This document shows, piece by piece, positions 32,656 through 43,891 of a DNA stretch of 64,000 bases. Source of the DNA: Cryptomeria japonica (Eukaryota; Streptophyta; Pinopsida; Cupressales; Cupressaceae); NCBI RefSeq assembly GCF_030272615.1, contig NC_081412.1, positions 689,884,083 through 689,948,082 on the forward strand, given 5' to 3'. The notes beneath the pieces were generated by a model. It was given only the letters and a program-made list of their open reading frames with translations. It ran no database searches and was not told the DNA's origin. Positions within the stretch are counted from its first letter, which is position 1. Every line of letters begins with the position of its first letter. A program made the position numbers and the translations under genes.

Positions 32656-34148
32656 TGATAGTTCTGATACTTAATATAAGTACAGATCCAATAGCCAACA
32701 AGATGAGAGGGGGGGGGTGAATCATACAAACTTAATCATCAATGAAAACATCAGATTCAACCTCGGTAACATATATCAGTCATAGAATAAAACTGTCAAA
32801 CATGCAAACTCAAAAGCATATGAACTATATAAACCTCATAACACCAGATTTAAGGTGGAAACCCAAATAGGGAAAAACCACTATGGGATTTCAGACCCAC
32901 TAAGAAATATACTCTTCTAGAGTATGCTCAGTTAAAAGCCAATCCTATTAAAGATTACAAAACACATTGCTAGATGTGACCCGGTTAAAGGATTTCCCTC
33001 AGATCTATTAGGATCTTCACTTTGTTAGAAGTGCCCTTGTCAAAGGATTTCAAACACTCATTTAGAATATCACCTTGTTAGAGGATTTAATTATAAGATT
33101 GTTAAGTCCATTCGGTTAAGAGATTTTCTGTTACTTTCACAAGCTAACAGTAATACAATCTATCTGCAACTTTACATCTAAAATGCTAAAGCAGATTCTT
33201 ATTTGTTCAATCACAATCTAGACATAGAACTAATCTTGTCTATCTGTTGGGCATCAATACTCTGTTATTCCAACAGGTCTTCAGGCTTCTGTGCTCGGTG
33301 ATCACTATGTAGCATCCCTATGCATACACTTGCCCGCATACACTATTTATCAACAGTTCCTTATTTATAAACAATCATCTAACTGCTTAATCTCCTTGAT
33401 CACATTTCCCATGATCAATCATAGCCATCAGATCTTCAATCTTATCCAGGTTCATTGTATCTTACGATCTGAAAAATGTTTTACCCTGCCTCGAAACTTG
33501 CACAATCATCTTGGAACTTGTGTTAGGGTAATGTGGTTCAATCTGAGCTATAGATCTTCTTGCTGACTTTCCATTGCCTAAGATTTGTTAACAAACTTCT
33601 TCCACGACTTGCCAATCATTGATCCGCTCCAACTCATCAGCATCTTTCATTAAATATCACATGTAAACATTTAATGCATTCTGTTATAGCTCGGTTACAA
33701 CTCGGTGAATACTAAACTTTACTTGGTAGACATTCTATCTTCATTAACCAACTATGATAACCTTAGGGTTTACCGACTAGGTTCCTTAGGATTTACTGAC
33801 TAGGTCCTTTGGCTAATAACATAGTGTAGTATTATCCTTTACATTTTACAACATATGTATGATGTTAAAACAATCTAAAACATCAATATCTCATCATTGT
33901 CTGACTCAGTAGAGTTTCCCATTGAATAACTTATCACTTTATTCATCATATTCTTTCCTGTGTCTTTACCGACTTCTTTATGATCTTCATATCATATTTC
34001 TTAAGATATGGCAACATCATACTGAATTGGAAAATCAATTTCTTGACATCAATGACAAAATAATAATATCAAGATAGTAAAACATCTTTAATCAGTTATG
34101 TCCATAATCATCAACAACCTTCTCAATATCCTTGTTATATTGCCAACA
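32656..34148 (-). repeat. 5' LTR of Copia-1b (right copy of the duplicated block)
   Basis: It starts TGATAG, ends GCCAACA and is 1493 bp, followed by CTTGG (34149-34153). It retains the ~33-bp block absent from the left copy and has a ~25-bp tandem duplication of the TTTACCGACTAGGTCCTT motif near 33770-33810. Confidence 0.93.
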
Positions 34149-34153
34149 CTTGG

Positions 34154-35343
34154 TACCAGTCAGTAAGCCATACTACAGCATTAGAATATGCATAGATTTT
34201 AGAGACATTAACAAGGCTTGTCCTAAGGATGACTTTCCATTGCCAAACATCAACCTGATTGTAGATCTCACAATAGGTCATGCAATGTTATCTTTGATGG
34301 ATGGATTATGTGGCTACAATCAAATAAAAATTGCATCTAAGGATCAGCACAAAACATCATTTACTTATCCCTAGGGAACTTTCTATTGGAATGTCATGCC
34401 CTTCGGACTAAAGAATGCAGGTGCTACATACCAACGATCCATGACTACTATCTTTCATGATCTCATGCACGTGACTGTAGAAGATTATGTTGATAACCTC
34501 TTGGGAAAATCAATAGACAAAGATACACATTTGGACATCCTTTCAGTCGTTTTTGATCGATTGGAAAAATACAAAGATTAAACCCCAAGAAATGTGTCTT
34601 TGGAGTAACCTCCGAGAAGCTCCTGGGATTCATTGCTTCGAAAAAAGGAATTGAACCTGATCCAACTAAAGTCAAAGTGATCCTAGAAATGGCACCACCA
34701 AGAAATATTAGTCAACTTCGATCTTTAGAAGGAAGACTCCAGTCCATATGACGATTCATAGCACAACTTGCAGATAAATGTCATCCTTTTCAACATTTGC
34801 TACACAAAAACATCAAATTCAAATGGGATGATAACTATCAATAGGATTTTTATATACTCAAAGATTATCTTTTGAATCCACCAGTCTTGATGCCACCAGT
34901 CTCAGAACAACCCCTATTACTCTACATATCAGCTACATCAACAACACTAGGGGCACCCTTAGCACAACAAGATGTTGATGGCAAAGAAAAGGTAGTGTAC
35001 TACATCAGTCATACTTTGGTAGGCTATGAGATAAACTATACACCAATTGAGTGTGCGTGTCTCGCTATGGTTTTTGATTCGCAGAAATTATGACACTACA
35101 TGCTAACTCATAAAACTAAGTTGGTCACAAGGATTGATCCATTGAAGTACCTTCTCAACAAAGCGATGCTTATTGATAGACTAGCCAAATGGGTGATTCT
35201 CTCGAGTAAATTCAACATTGAATATGTTGACAAAAAAGCAATAAAGGGATAAGCTATCACAGATCAGTTAGCAGATGAACCCATGATGGATGATACTCCT
35301 TTAACTTCAGAGTTTATAGATGAATTCATCTTGATGGTATCAC
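34154..35343 (+). pseudogene. pol: Gypsy-C RT and first RNase H, second copy
   Basis: It is a duplicate of 27287-28499 with the same motifs: IRICIDFRDINKACPKDDFPLPNI, LMDGLCGYNQIK, VMPFGLKNAGATYQRSM and YVDNLLGKS. RNase H is at 34872-35280 (LLYISATSTTLGAPLAQQD, SHTLVGYEINYTPIECACLA). It has its own frameshift (KYKD, near 34579) and a stop at SQKL. Unlike the first copy it continues into the second RNase H and integrase. Confidence 0.88.
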
Positions 35344-35700
35344 ACATGAAGCCTTGGCAACTGTACTTTGACGACTCATACACACAGCATGGTGCAAGTG
35401 TTGGCATCCTCTTCATCATGCCTCAAGGGGATTCTATTCCAAAATCATACTGATTATCATTTCCTTGCACTAATAACATAGTACAATATGAGGCATTAAC
35501 AACTAGATTATGGATTGCAGTTCAGTGGAAGATCCAGAAACTTCATGTTTTGGGGGACTCTCAACTTGTAATTCGTCAAGCAACTGATGACTACCAAACA
35601 AAGGATGAAAAATTAATGCCTTACGAAAAATGGTGAATGACTTGAACCAACATTTCATGAAGTTAACCTTTGAGCAAATACAAAGAGAGCATAATTAAGC
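35344..35700 (+). pseudogene. pol: Gypsy-C second (archaeal-type) RNase H
   Basis: The sequence encodes WQLYFDDSYTQHGASVGIL, TNNIVQYEALTTRLWIA and LHVLGDSQLVIRQATDDY. This D-G-A, E-A-L, GDSQLVI pattern belongs to the additional archaeal-type RNase H of Tat elements. There is a stop in KSY-stop-LSFP. Its position between the gypsy RNase H and integrase fits that lineage. Confidence 0.8.
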
Positions 35701-35939
35701 CATAGAGGCCATGGCTACTATTGCTTCATTGATTGATCTACCACATAATGAAACCCGCTATGAGTTCTTGGTGGATAACCTTTTGGTTCCCTCATATGAG
35801 ATTACTCCTACTGAGATGATATGTGTTGTTGGTCCTGATTCCTAGTTATATGGCTCCATTTTCACATACCTTCATAACGATACCCTTCCCTCTGACTAAT
35901 CCAACAACCAATGTCGCACTTTCATTTGCCAATCTTCCC

Positions 35940-37102
35940 AATACATCATTTTAGCCTATATCCTATACTGTCAAGGACTAGATGGCACTCTCTTTAGATG
36001 TTTAGAAAGGGACGAAGCTCAGATTGCGTTACGCGAAGTTCATGAAGGAATATGTGGTCCACATTCTAGTGGTCCTACCTTAGCTAAGAAACTCATCAGG
36101 ACTAGATTCTACTAGCCCAACATGGAAAAAGATTCAAATTTGTTTGTCAAGAAATGTAAGCAATGTCAAATTCATGGAGACCTTATTCATGCACCACCAC
36201 AAGAACTTCAACCGATTGTGACTCCTTGGCCCTTTTGTTAGTGGGGACTTGATCTCATATGCAAGATTCACCTACCTTCTTCCAAGGGCCACAAATTCAT
36301 CATCACTACCACCGAGTATTTCATAAAATGGATTGAAGCCGTGCCTCTTTCACAAGTCACTAGAAAATAGATTGCTACATTCATTCTCAACTATATAATT
36401 TTCCGATATGGTATTCCTCTTTCCATCATCATAAACAATGGATGTCCCTTCAAAAACCATGATGTTCATGAACTTTGTGATCACTTCCATATTACTCATC
36501 ATTTATTGACTCCCTATTACCCCTAAGGTAATGGTCAATCTGAGGCATCTAATAAAACTATCCTTAAAATCCTCAAAAAGACAGTCGATGACGCTAGCCG
36601 AAATTGGCATATCCAACTTAATCCCACACTTTGGGCTTATCGCACAAGTGTTCACACACCTACAAGAGCCACACCTTATTCACTTGTCTATGGTGCTGAA
36701 GCTGTCTTGCCTATCAAGGTTGAGCTACCATCTTTACGAGTCTCTTTGCATAACATTATCAGTGATGAAGACTACAGGGTCTCTCGCTTACAAGAACTAG
36801 AACTATTGGATGAATGAAGACAAACTGCTTTCAATCATCTCAAGGCTTATCAACAATGAATGAGTCATAATTATAATCACAAGGTAAAGCCTCACACAAT
36901 TGAGGTAGGTGACTTAGTTCTCAAAGAAAATCCTAAAAATCAACAAGATAGAGAGAAGAAGGGAAAGTTCGAACCAAATAGGCTTGGTCCTTGCATCATA
37001 AAAGCAACCTATGAATCTAGTGCATATCAACTTTCCACACTAGATGGAGAACCTTTGGAGGATCCTATCAACAACATGCACCTTCACAGGTTTTACACAT
37101 AG
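35940..37102 (+). pseudogene. pol: Gypsy-C integrase
   Basis: The zinc region HEGICGPHSSGPTLAKK..KKCKQCQIHG is at about 36030-36175. The core carries the first Asp in WGLDLICKIHL and TTEYFIKWIEAVPL, then NNGCPFKNH (second Asp replaced by Asn) and GQSEASNKTIL (Glu), then LWAYRTSVHTPTRATPYSLVYG. The C-terminus (36860-37102) has VGDLVLKENP and GKFEPNRLGPCIIKA. At least five in-frame stops (for example RFY-stop-PN, PFC-stop-WG, YYP-stop-GN) make it non-functional. Confidence 0.87.
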
Positions 37103-38769
37103 CTCTTCAGAATATCCTAATTCAAAAATACAAAAAAATCATACACATAAAAAAATCGTTACTTGGTGAAAACCTGACAAACATGCGCCTTGTGATACAA
37201 AGAAATAAAAAAAAATTCAAAAAAGTAAAGAGAAATAAATTCATCCAATGGTGAAAACCACTTCAGTGGCGACCTGGGCAAGTACCATGGTGAAAACCAG
37301 GTTACTGGCACCATGTGTAGAGACATTTCTCCTCCCTCCTTCAGGATTCAATTTCATCCTTTCACTTTGCACACACTCACAACCTATCCACCCATAATAA
37401 ACTTACCCATTCCCATCATGGCTTGTTATTGATCTACCTAAGATTGGTTAGCCATTTATAATAAATCAGCTCCAATCTATGGCTAAGGCAAATCCTATGT
37501 CTAGTGTGGGTGTGGAACTAAGAGCATCACACGTTCTGAGGAGTATAGTTTCTTCTAGTTTCCTTCAGTTTATCCGTGCACAATCCACAATAAAAGCAAC
37601 ACTTGCATCATAGATCCGCAATAAAGTATCAGTTTCATGGATTTAGTCAGTTTCTGATGAGACACAGTAGCAACAATGGGCTTCAACAAATCAAATCTTT
37701 CAACAAACTCAAACAACATTATGGTTTAGTGCTATCTATCCTTTTGTGAAAGTAAACATTCTGACCACAATCAAATAGCCTCATACAAGTGACAAGAGAC
37801 ACTAAACTTGAGGACTACAATGGATGTTGGTGTCGAGACTTAGTTTTCTTTATCTTTTTGGTGACATGTGTTTTAGCTTTTCCAGGATGTCTTTGACTAG
37901 AGATTTTATCTCCAGGATGTCTTTGACTAGAAAGGTGAGGATGGGGTATCGTCACCTATTTTTCTTTGTTGTCTATGGATTATCTCTTAGTAATGCTATA
38001 ACTTGTCTAGGTATATGAGGACATTGAGAGTCTAGTGTGAACTAGGGCATTCTTTGTTTGTGACTATCTGATCTCCATGCAAATAGGTACAATGACTTTC
38101 TGGGTTGAACATATACTTGGATTGTCATAACCTTTTTTCCATAATAAAGTTCAATTATGATAATAGCACAAGAAGCTCTTTCACTTCCATATCTTCTATC
38201 TTTCAGCCCCCTTTCTTGATTGACCTCCATCATCCTTCTTGAGTCTATGTAGCCTGTTATCACATGAGTGAGAATAATGACGTGCCAAAAATATTTACAT
38301 TTCATGTAGTTTACACCTACATTATCACATGTTAGAATTTCATACCTACATATAGATATCACAATTACACCATATCCTGCACATAACACATGTTAGCACA
38401 TTTTACATTCTCATCATGTAAATAGTTATTTGCATTATCATATTCATCTATATTTTATACTTTCACATTTGTAATTGCATAACATATAAACCCAGAAAAA
38501 GAACAAAAATATATTGCATTTCATCATGTACATATTTGCATTCATATCATAAGCATCATAGAAACATTCATCACATATAGAAGCACCACATAGGTAGACA
38601 TGCATATAGCTGCCACAAGGATGAATCATCTCATATATATATATATATATATATAATAAGTGTCATGATACAATAATGCTAAAATACATATGGCTACACA
38701 ATCACCCGAAGGTGTCTACATCATCATACAAAAATGGTACAACGCTGATACATAGGGAGCCCTCTAAGG
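37103..38769 (+). other. Gypsy-C 3' region, first non-coding part
   Basis: No coding domain is recognised. Near 37250-37315 the phrase ATGGTGAAAACC occurs twice around GGCGACCTGGGCAAGTACC, suggesting a structured leader of the 3' region. A (TA)n tract lies at 38634-38655. Short open frames on both strands look fortuitous. Confidence 0.5.
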
Positions 38770-40640
38770 ATATGATAAACTCCCTCCCTCGGAGTTGGTT
38801 GGCCTCAACAGAGTTTGAGCCCTAGAAGGACCCACCCCAGGATCACCTCTCCTACCCCCTCTATCTAGTGGTGGTGGAGGACCTATGACCCCACCGCTAG
38901 ATGTCTGTCTCCTATCTCTCCCTCCAATGGTCATCGTAGTCCACGATGGTCTCTGGAAGCTCCTACCCTACTGATCTAGTGGCACCAATCCATAGTATAG
39001 GTCTCTCCACTAGCCTATCTCCTCCCTTGCCCGCAGAACATAGGCATATCTAACTCCTGTGTCCTCTCTTGTCTTCCTCCCCACCCTCAGTGTTGTCTTA
39101 GCCTCTGTATAGCACTGAATAGCTTGATCCCTCTCCCGCTCAGTGTCCCTTAGTTGTCTCTTGAGCCTAGCCATGTCCCTCTCCATATCCTGGATCTCAT
39201 CTACCCGTCCCTGGCAGATCTCCCTCAAGGATAGTAGCTCATCCTTCTCTCTCCCCTCACCCTATCCCTGTGGCTGCTCCTATCCCTATCCCTATCCCCG
39301 TCCCTGTACCTATCTGGGAACCTATGCTGCTAGCACCTATAAAGGCAATCCACCTCTACCCCTCACTACATAAGTATATCTCTCCTCTCCTCCCTCTCTC
39401 CTCTGCTCCACTCTCCTCTCAACCACTACACCCCGCCTCCACCATCGGCCTCTACCTTTGTCATCTCCACTATCACCTCCATCACCTCCACCATCTCCAT
39501 CTATTGGCTTCCCTGGATCCGTCAACCATGGAAATGGGTGATCTACCCAACATGCAATGTACTTTGCATCCATCCCTACATCCTCTACATCTACCCATAT
39601 ATCCCAAGGCATGGGAACCATCTCCTGCAGCTATGTCACTACCTAATCATAAGACAATAACAGACCCAAATGCACCTAATCCCACACTGTCCATGTATAC
39701 ATCCTTGAACCTCATGGCATCCACTATATCCTACCAAACTACCTGCATACCCTATCTATCAACTGCCTCTCAATAATATACGGTGTCCAACCAATCAGAT
39801 ACCTGCTCCTAAACACATATGGCAGCTCCACTGCATTATCCTCCCACTCCTCACAGTCTAAGTATGACCTCCATACCACATTTTTTATCTCATCAATAAC
39901 CCTGCACCAATACTCTAGCCTCCCAATCTATGGCTGAGAAGTAATCATATCATATAGGTGTACATAATTGTGCCCATGTCCTTTGCCTCTAAAGTGTATT
40001 GGTCGTATAACCAACAGATGCTCATATGCCCAGACCTACAACAATGTCACTCCACACCCCAATCCTGTTGATCCATGATATACAAACTGATGCAACTCAT
40101 AGTACATGTGTGCTAGCAGACATGGTCCCCATGCAAACCTGGTGTGTTCAGTCACCAATGTCTCCAGAGTCCTCCCCCATCCCACTGCCAACCCTCGTGT
40201 CCCCCTATCCAGATCGAGGAATCCACTGATAACTCCTTCCAGCACCACTGGTAGTGCAATCCTATCTGTGTCATAGTGTCCCATGCCACATGTCCAACCC
40301 TCATCTCCAGTCCTAGATCCTGAAACACTCATCTCAGTGCATCCTTGTCTCTATCTCAATCATAAGGAACTAACTCCCCAACAATCGGTATCTGCAATAT
40401 CCTATATACATCCTCTAAGGTGACTGGCATCTCACCCATCAGAAAATGAAACATGCAACTCTCTAAGTGTCATCTCTCAGCTAGCACAATCAGCAATCCC
40501 ATGTTCGCCAAAAAATCAGGCACATACATAATGTATCGCAGGCCCATAGCCTCAACTGCTGCTCTATCCCCAAATGTTAGCTCTGGTCATAAACTCTGAG
40601 TCAAAGGGAATCTCTCCTGCGACTCTAGCATAGGTAAGTC
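38770..40640 (-). pseudogene. Antisense plant-mobile-domain (PMD) gene relic in the Gypsy-C 3' region
   Basis: Read on the minus strand from about 40600: EAMGLRYIMYVPDFLANMGLL, GEMPVTLEDVYRILQIPIVGELV, then a GMGHYDTD..VVLEGVISGFLDL segment and LLVIRPIHFRGKGHG. EYWCRVIDEIKNVVW, ELPYVFRSRYLIGWTPYIIERQL and a C-terminal coiled coil (DEIQDMERDMARLKRQLRDTE, 39010-39228) follow. The GEMxxTLEDVxxxLxLPVxG pattern is the signature of the plant mobile domain. Many stops and frame changes show decay. The GC content is visibly higher than in the flanks. The gene runs against the element's own direction. Confidence 0.78.
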
Positions 40641-40664
40641 CTCCTGCAGTCAAGCAAATCAACT

Positions 40665-41480
40665 GTGTCAATCCTAGTGGCATTCCCTCTTCATCACAAA
40701 GTGCTATTTTTTATCTTAGTGCTTATATCTATCATATGGCACTCTATCCTAGTGGTACTCCCTATTCATCACAAAGTGTTGCTTCCTATCCTAGTGATAC
40801 TCCATGTTCATCACAAAGTGTTGCTTTCTATCCTAGTAGCATTCCCTATTCATCGCAAAGTGATTCTTTTATCCTATTTTTTAGGAAACCTACTTGAGTG
40901 TATCCTCTTGAGTAGCTTATCCAATTCACAATGTATGTTCTATCATAGAATTGTCAATTTTAGCCTAATCTAGTTGAGAATGTATGTTCTATCACAAAAT
41001 TGTCAATTTCTATGGTGCTCCTTGTTCATCACAAAGTGCTTTGATCTATCCTATCTTAGCGCCTCTGCTAGAGTGTATCCTCTTGAGTAGTTTCCTGATT
41101 GGCAATGTATGTTCTATCATAGAATTGTCAATCCTAGCCCTATCTGCTATCCTAGTCTTTCCTAGAGGACCTGCTTGAGAGTATCCTCTCAGTAGCTTAT
41201 CCAATCAACAACGTATGTTTATCATAGAGTTGTTGATTTGACGTTGAAGACACAAACATGCTTGCTTATTACACAAACACATTTGTCCTGCACAGACGTG
41301 GCTGAATCAAATAGATGTGCCTATGTTCTACACAGACGTTCCTGTCTTGCACAAATGTGCCTGTAAGACACAGACACGCTCGCATTGGACACAAATGCTA
41401 TTACAATCATAGACGCACCTGGCACCAATGCAGACGTGCCTATCCTACATAGACACTCATGTCACCAATGCAGACGTGCC
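40665..41480 (+). repeat. Tandem repeats in the Gypsy-C 3' untranslated region
   Basis: Three arrays follow one another. A ~55-bp unit containing CCCTATTCATCACAAAGTG repeats at about 40675-40865. A looser unit with TGTATGTTCTATCATAGAATTG recurs near 40929, 40980, 41108 and 41212. A ~25-30-bp unit built on CACAGACGTGCCT occurs about ten times at 41245-41480. Tat elements are known to carry such hypervariable 3' arrays. None is coding. Confidence 0.75.
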
Positions 41481-41998
41481 TTAGCATTTTTTACCCCTCT
41501 TGACAATTTCTAAGACCTACCTAAAGTGCATTTATTACACTACTTGGCATGCATTTATGACAATAATTAATGCAACAAAATACAAGGAGGTTTTGGTGAT
41601 ACTTACCGGCTCTCCTACATCTGATGGCCTCTGATATCAACAAACACAATCAAATCTAGGAACCAATACCATCGCTGCTGACTGTTGACTTCTCTCTGCT
41701 CTCTCTGCAGTCTGATCTCTTAGATGTGTGGATGACAATGAGGATGTTTTCCCTCGTAGTCTATCTTATAGACTACCCTATCCCTAGTCTCCTGAGTCAG
41801 TCTTCTTTATCTCGTGACTCTGTCTCTCTATCCTATCTTGTTAGTCCTTTCTATCCTTTCTTTCTTATTGAGAGATTGTCTGTGATCTTTTCAGACATAT
41901 TCATCCAATCTCTTGAGGGGGCATATCATTCCCATCTTGGGGCAACTTTGTATCATTTCATCTTATCTTCTTTGAAACAACGCGACAAACTGCATTGT

Positions 41999-42015
41999 CT
42001 CAAAGAGGGGCAAAA
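41999..42015 (+). other. Polypurine tract of Gypsy-C
   Basis: CTCAAAGAGGGGCAAAA lies immediately 5' of the 3' LTR, in the sense of the element. Confidence 0.8.
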
Positions 42016-43891
42016 TTTAGACACCTAAAATTGTCCTATCTAATTAAATAAATATTTTTATTTATTTAATTATTTAAGCCTAATTCTTCTATTAACTAAA
42101 TAAATATTTATTTATTTAATTAATTCATTTATCCTCTTCTAGCCTTATTTCTCATTTAAATAAATACCTTTATTTATTTAAATTGTCCTTTCCTAAATTA
42201 AATAAATACTTTTATTTATTTAATTGATCCCACTTCTTCTATTAATTAAATAAATCTTTATTTATTTAATTATTTCATTAGCCTTTTCTACCTATGACAC
42301 ATGTCATTCATTTCTTAATTCCTACACTACTTACCCTCTCATTATTTTCTTATTTCCTCTACCTACCCTCTAATCCTAGCCGACCATTTATCTTTTACAC
42401 CTCTTAATCTTATCCCTCCATTTCTTACAGTGTCTTCTACATAAGAGGATGCTTCCTTAATTTTCAACCCTAATCAATCCTTAAGCATTCTAGCATTCAA
42501 ACTTTCATATGCAACCAAGCCTACTTGCAACCACATTTCCGTTCTTTGTTGAGCTCTTGTGCACACATAAAATCTGAGAGCAAATATATCAAGCAATATC
42601 AACGGAGATAGAAAGAATGGAGATCCAAACCCTATTGGACATGTGATGGTATTTTATTTGATTTGCATTGTCTTAGGTAATCTTCATATGTTATGGCAGA
42701 TATTTGTTGTTGTTAGGCTAGGTTTTTGTGGTTGAAGTCATTTAGTCTTTCAATGTTGTTGTTTCCATTTTTACCACAAACAATGCTATCCTAACATGAT
42801 GATACTATGATAATACTAAGATATGATAAAGAAATTAACATGCTATGAAAATGTTATTACTATCTAAAGTTATTAATCTTATGAGAGAGGCAAAATTAAA
42901 ATTCTTGATAACCTAGATGCATAAAGAATTGGATCCATAAAATGGAGGAAATGGAGCTCTATTTATAGAAGAAATGGTTAAATGAAGGGTTAAGATTGAG
43001 TAATCTTAACAAGGGTCGGGATTGAAATTTATTAAATCCTTGTGAAGTTTTCAATCCAATCATAGGTTGACAAATGTCACCATGAGGAGGCTTGAGAGGA
43101 GATGTAAGAGGCATTAAATGCCTGAGAAGACATGGTGGTTACCTTAGGAGGTAAGGTTATGGTTGAGTTACTGGATAACAAGTGGATAAAGTTTTTACCC
43201 AAAGGGTAAAATCTTGTGCAAGGTTTAAAGGGATAACTAGGGTCAAAGCAATGAGTGCTTGATGAGACCCCTGGGTTAGATGAGGGTTGAGTTAGAGAGA
43301 AAGTCTCTAAACATGTGGTAAGGTACAGTTAACCATTAATGGTTTGGGAGACTTTGAGGGTTAACTTGTTGGAGACACCAAGCCATCAATGCATTTCAAA
43401 GACTTTAAGGATTTTGTGAGAAGTGACCTTTCTTAGGGAATGTACAAATGATTAGGGAATAGTTTAGGCTAATTAGAGTGGTTTCAGAAGAATCTAAAAG
43501 GCTCTAGAAGAGGTTTAGTCATGAATTTAGGAGAATGAAAGTGTGAGATATTAGGATTTTAATTAAAATAAAATATTTTATTTCAACTAAAAATGAATAC
43601 AAGTTGCATTTGTAGGAAAGTGCAAGTGGGGGCGGGGGTTTATAAATAAATTTAATTTATTTATATGCAAGAAGATGAATTTAATTAAATGGGGGAGAGA
43701 GAGTTTAATCAAGTAAATAAAACTTATTCAATTAATGGAAGAAAGGAGAATTAATCAAATGTTTGAATTTGATTAATTGATAGATAGAAAAAAGAGATAC
43801 TAATCAAACCTTTGTTTAATTAATAGGTGGATAAATGATAATTAAACAAATAAAATTCCTATAATTAAGTGTGCAGATCTAGGTGTCTACA
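42016..43891 (+). repeat. 3' LTR of Gypsy-C
   Basis: The start TTTAGACACCTA and end TAGGTGTCTACA are inverted copies, and the expected initial TG has become TT. Length is 1876 bp. The next bases (AATAG) begin Gypsy-D gag. The 5' partner LTR is not in the window. The first 260 bases hold five AT-rich hairpins. Confidence 0.85.
42040..42271 (+). repeat. Array of five AT-rich inverted repeats in the Gypsy-C LTR
   Basis: Each unit has AAATAAATA, 0-3 bases, then TATTTATTT, at about 42040-42070, 42094-42122, 42153-42182, 42195-42225 and 42243-42271. Pyrimidine-rich spacers of 13-31 bases separate them. Each can fold into a hairpin of about 12-14 bp. Confidence 0.8.

Larger units (their letters stand above)
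28500..34148 (-). mobile_element. Copia-1b: Ty1/copia element, 3' end replaced by gypsy sequence
   Basis: Minus-strand order is 5' LTR (32656-34148), primer-binding site, Gag, protease, integrase, RT and RNase H. It is the same family as Copia-1a. The interior ends abruptly at 28500 inside the RNase H motif (VNTKE, with the following QLADIFTKPL absent). The last RNase H codons, polypurine tract and adjoining 3' LTR are missing at this point. The matching LTR lies 1.2 kb further left (25839-27281), separated by duplicated gypsy RT. Confidence 0.92.
21830..43891 (+). mobile_element. Gypsy-C: 5'-truncated Tat-like Ty3/gypsy element with nested insertions
   Basis: Plus-strand order is Gag C-terminus, protease with G-patch-like tail, RT, RNase H, a second archaeal-type RNase H and integrase. 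A long 3' region with an antisense gene follows, then a polypurine tract and 3' LTR (42016-43891). The dual RNase H and long 3' region are hallmarks of the Tat/Ogre lineage. Insertions are a solo LTR (23962-24768) and the rearranged Copia-1b complex (25839-34148). The 5' LTR and N-terminal Gag are absent. Frameshifts and stops occur throughout. Confidence 0.85.

Noticed and set aside
38042-38629. Minus-strand open frames of 115 and 61 codons in the Gypsy-C 3' region
   Set aside because: No recognisable domain, low-complexity composition and location in a non-coding retroelement region. Probably fortuitous.
39143-39776. Plus-strand open frames rich in proline, serine and histidine
   Set aside because: They are opposite-strand shadows of the antisense plant-mobile-domain relic. 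The minus strand has the real motifs.
40665-41480. Possible CRISPR-like spaced repeats
   Set aside because: Units are imperfect, contiguous tandem repeats in a plant retroelement 3' region with no constant spacer length and no cas genes.
41726-42028. A 100-codon plus-strand frame before the Gypsy-C polypurine tract
   Set aside because: It runs into the polypurine tract and LTR, has no known domain and appears to be 3' untranslated sequence.
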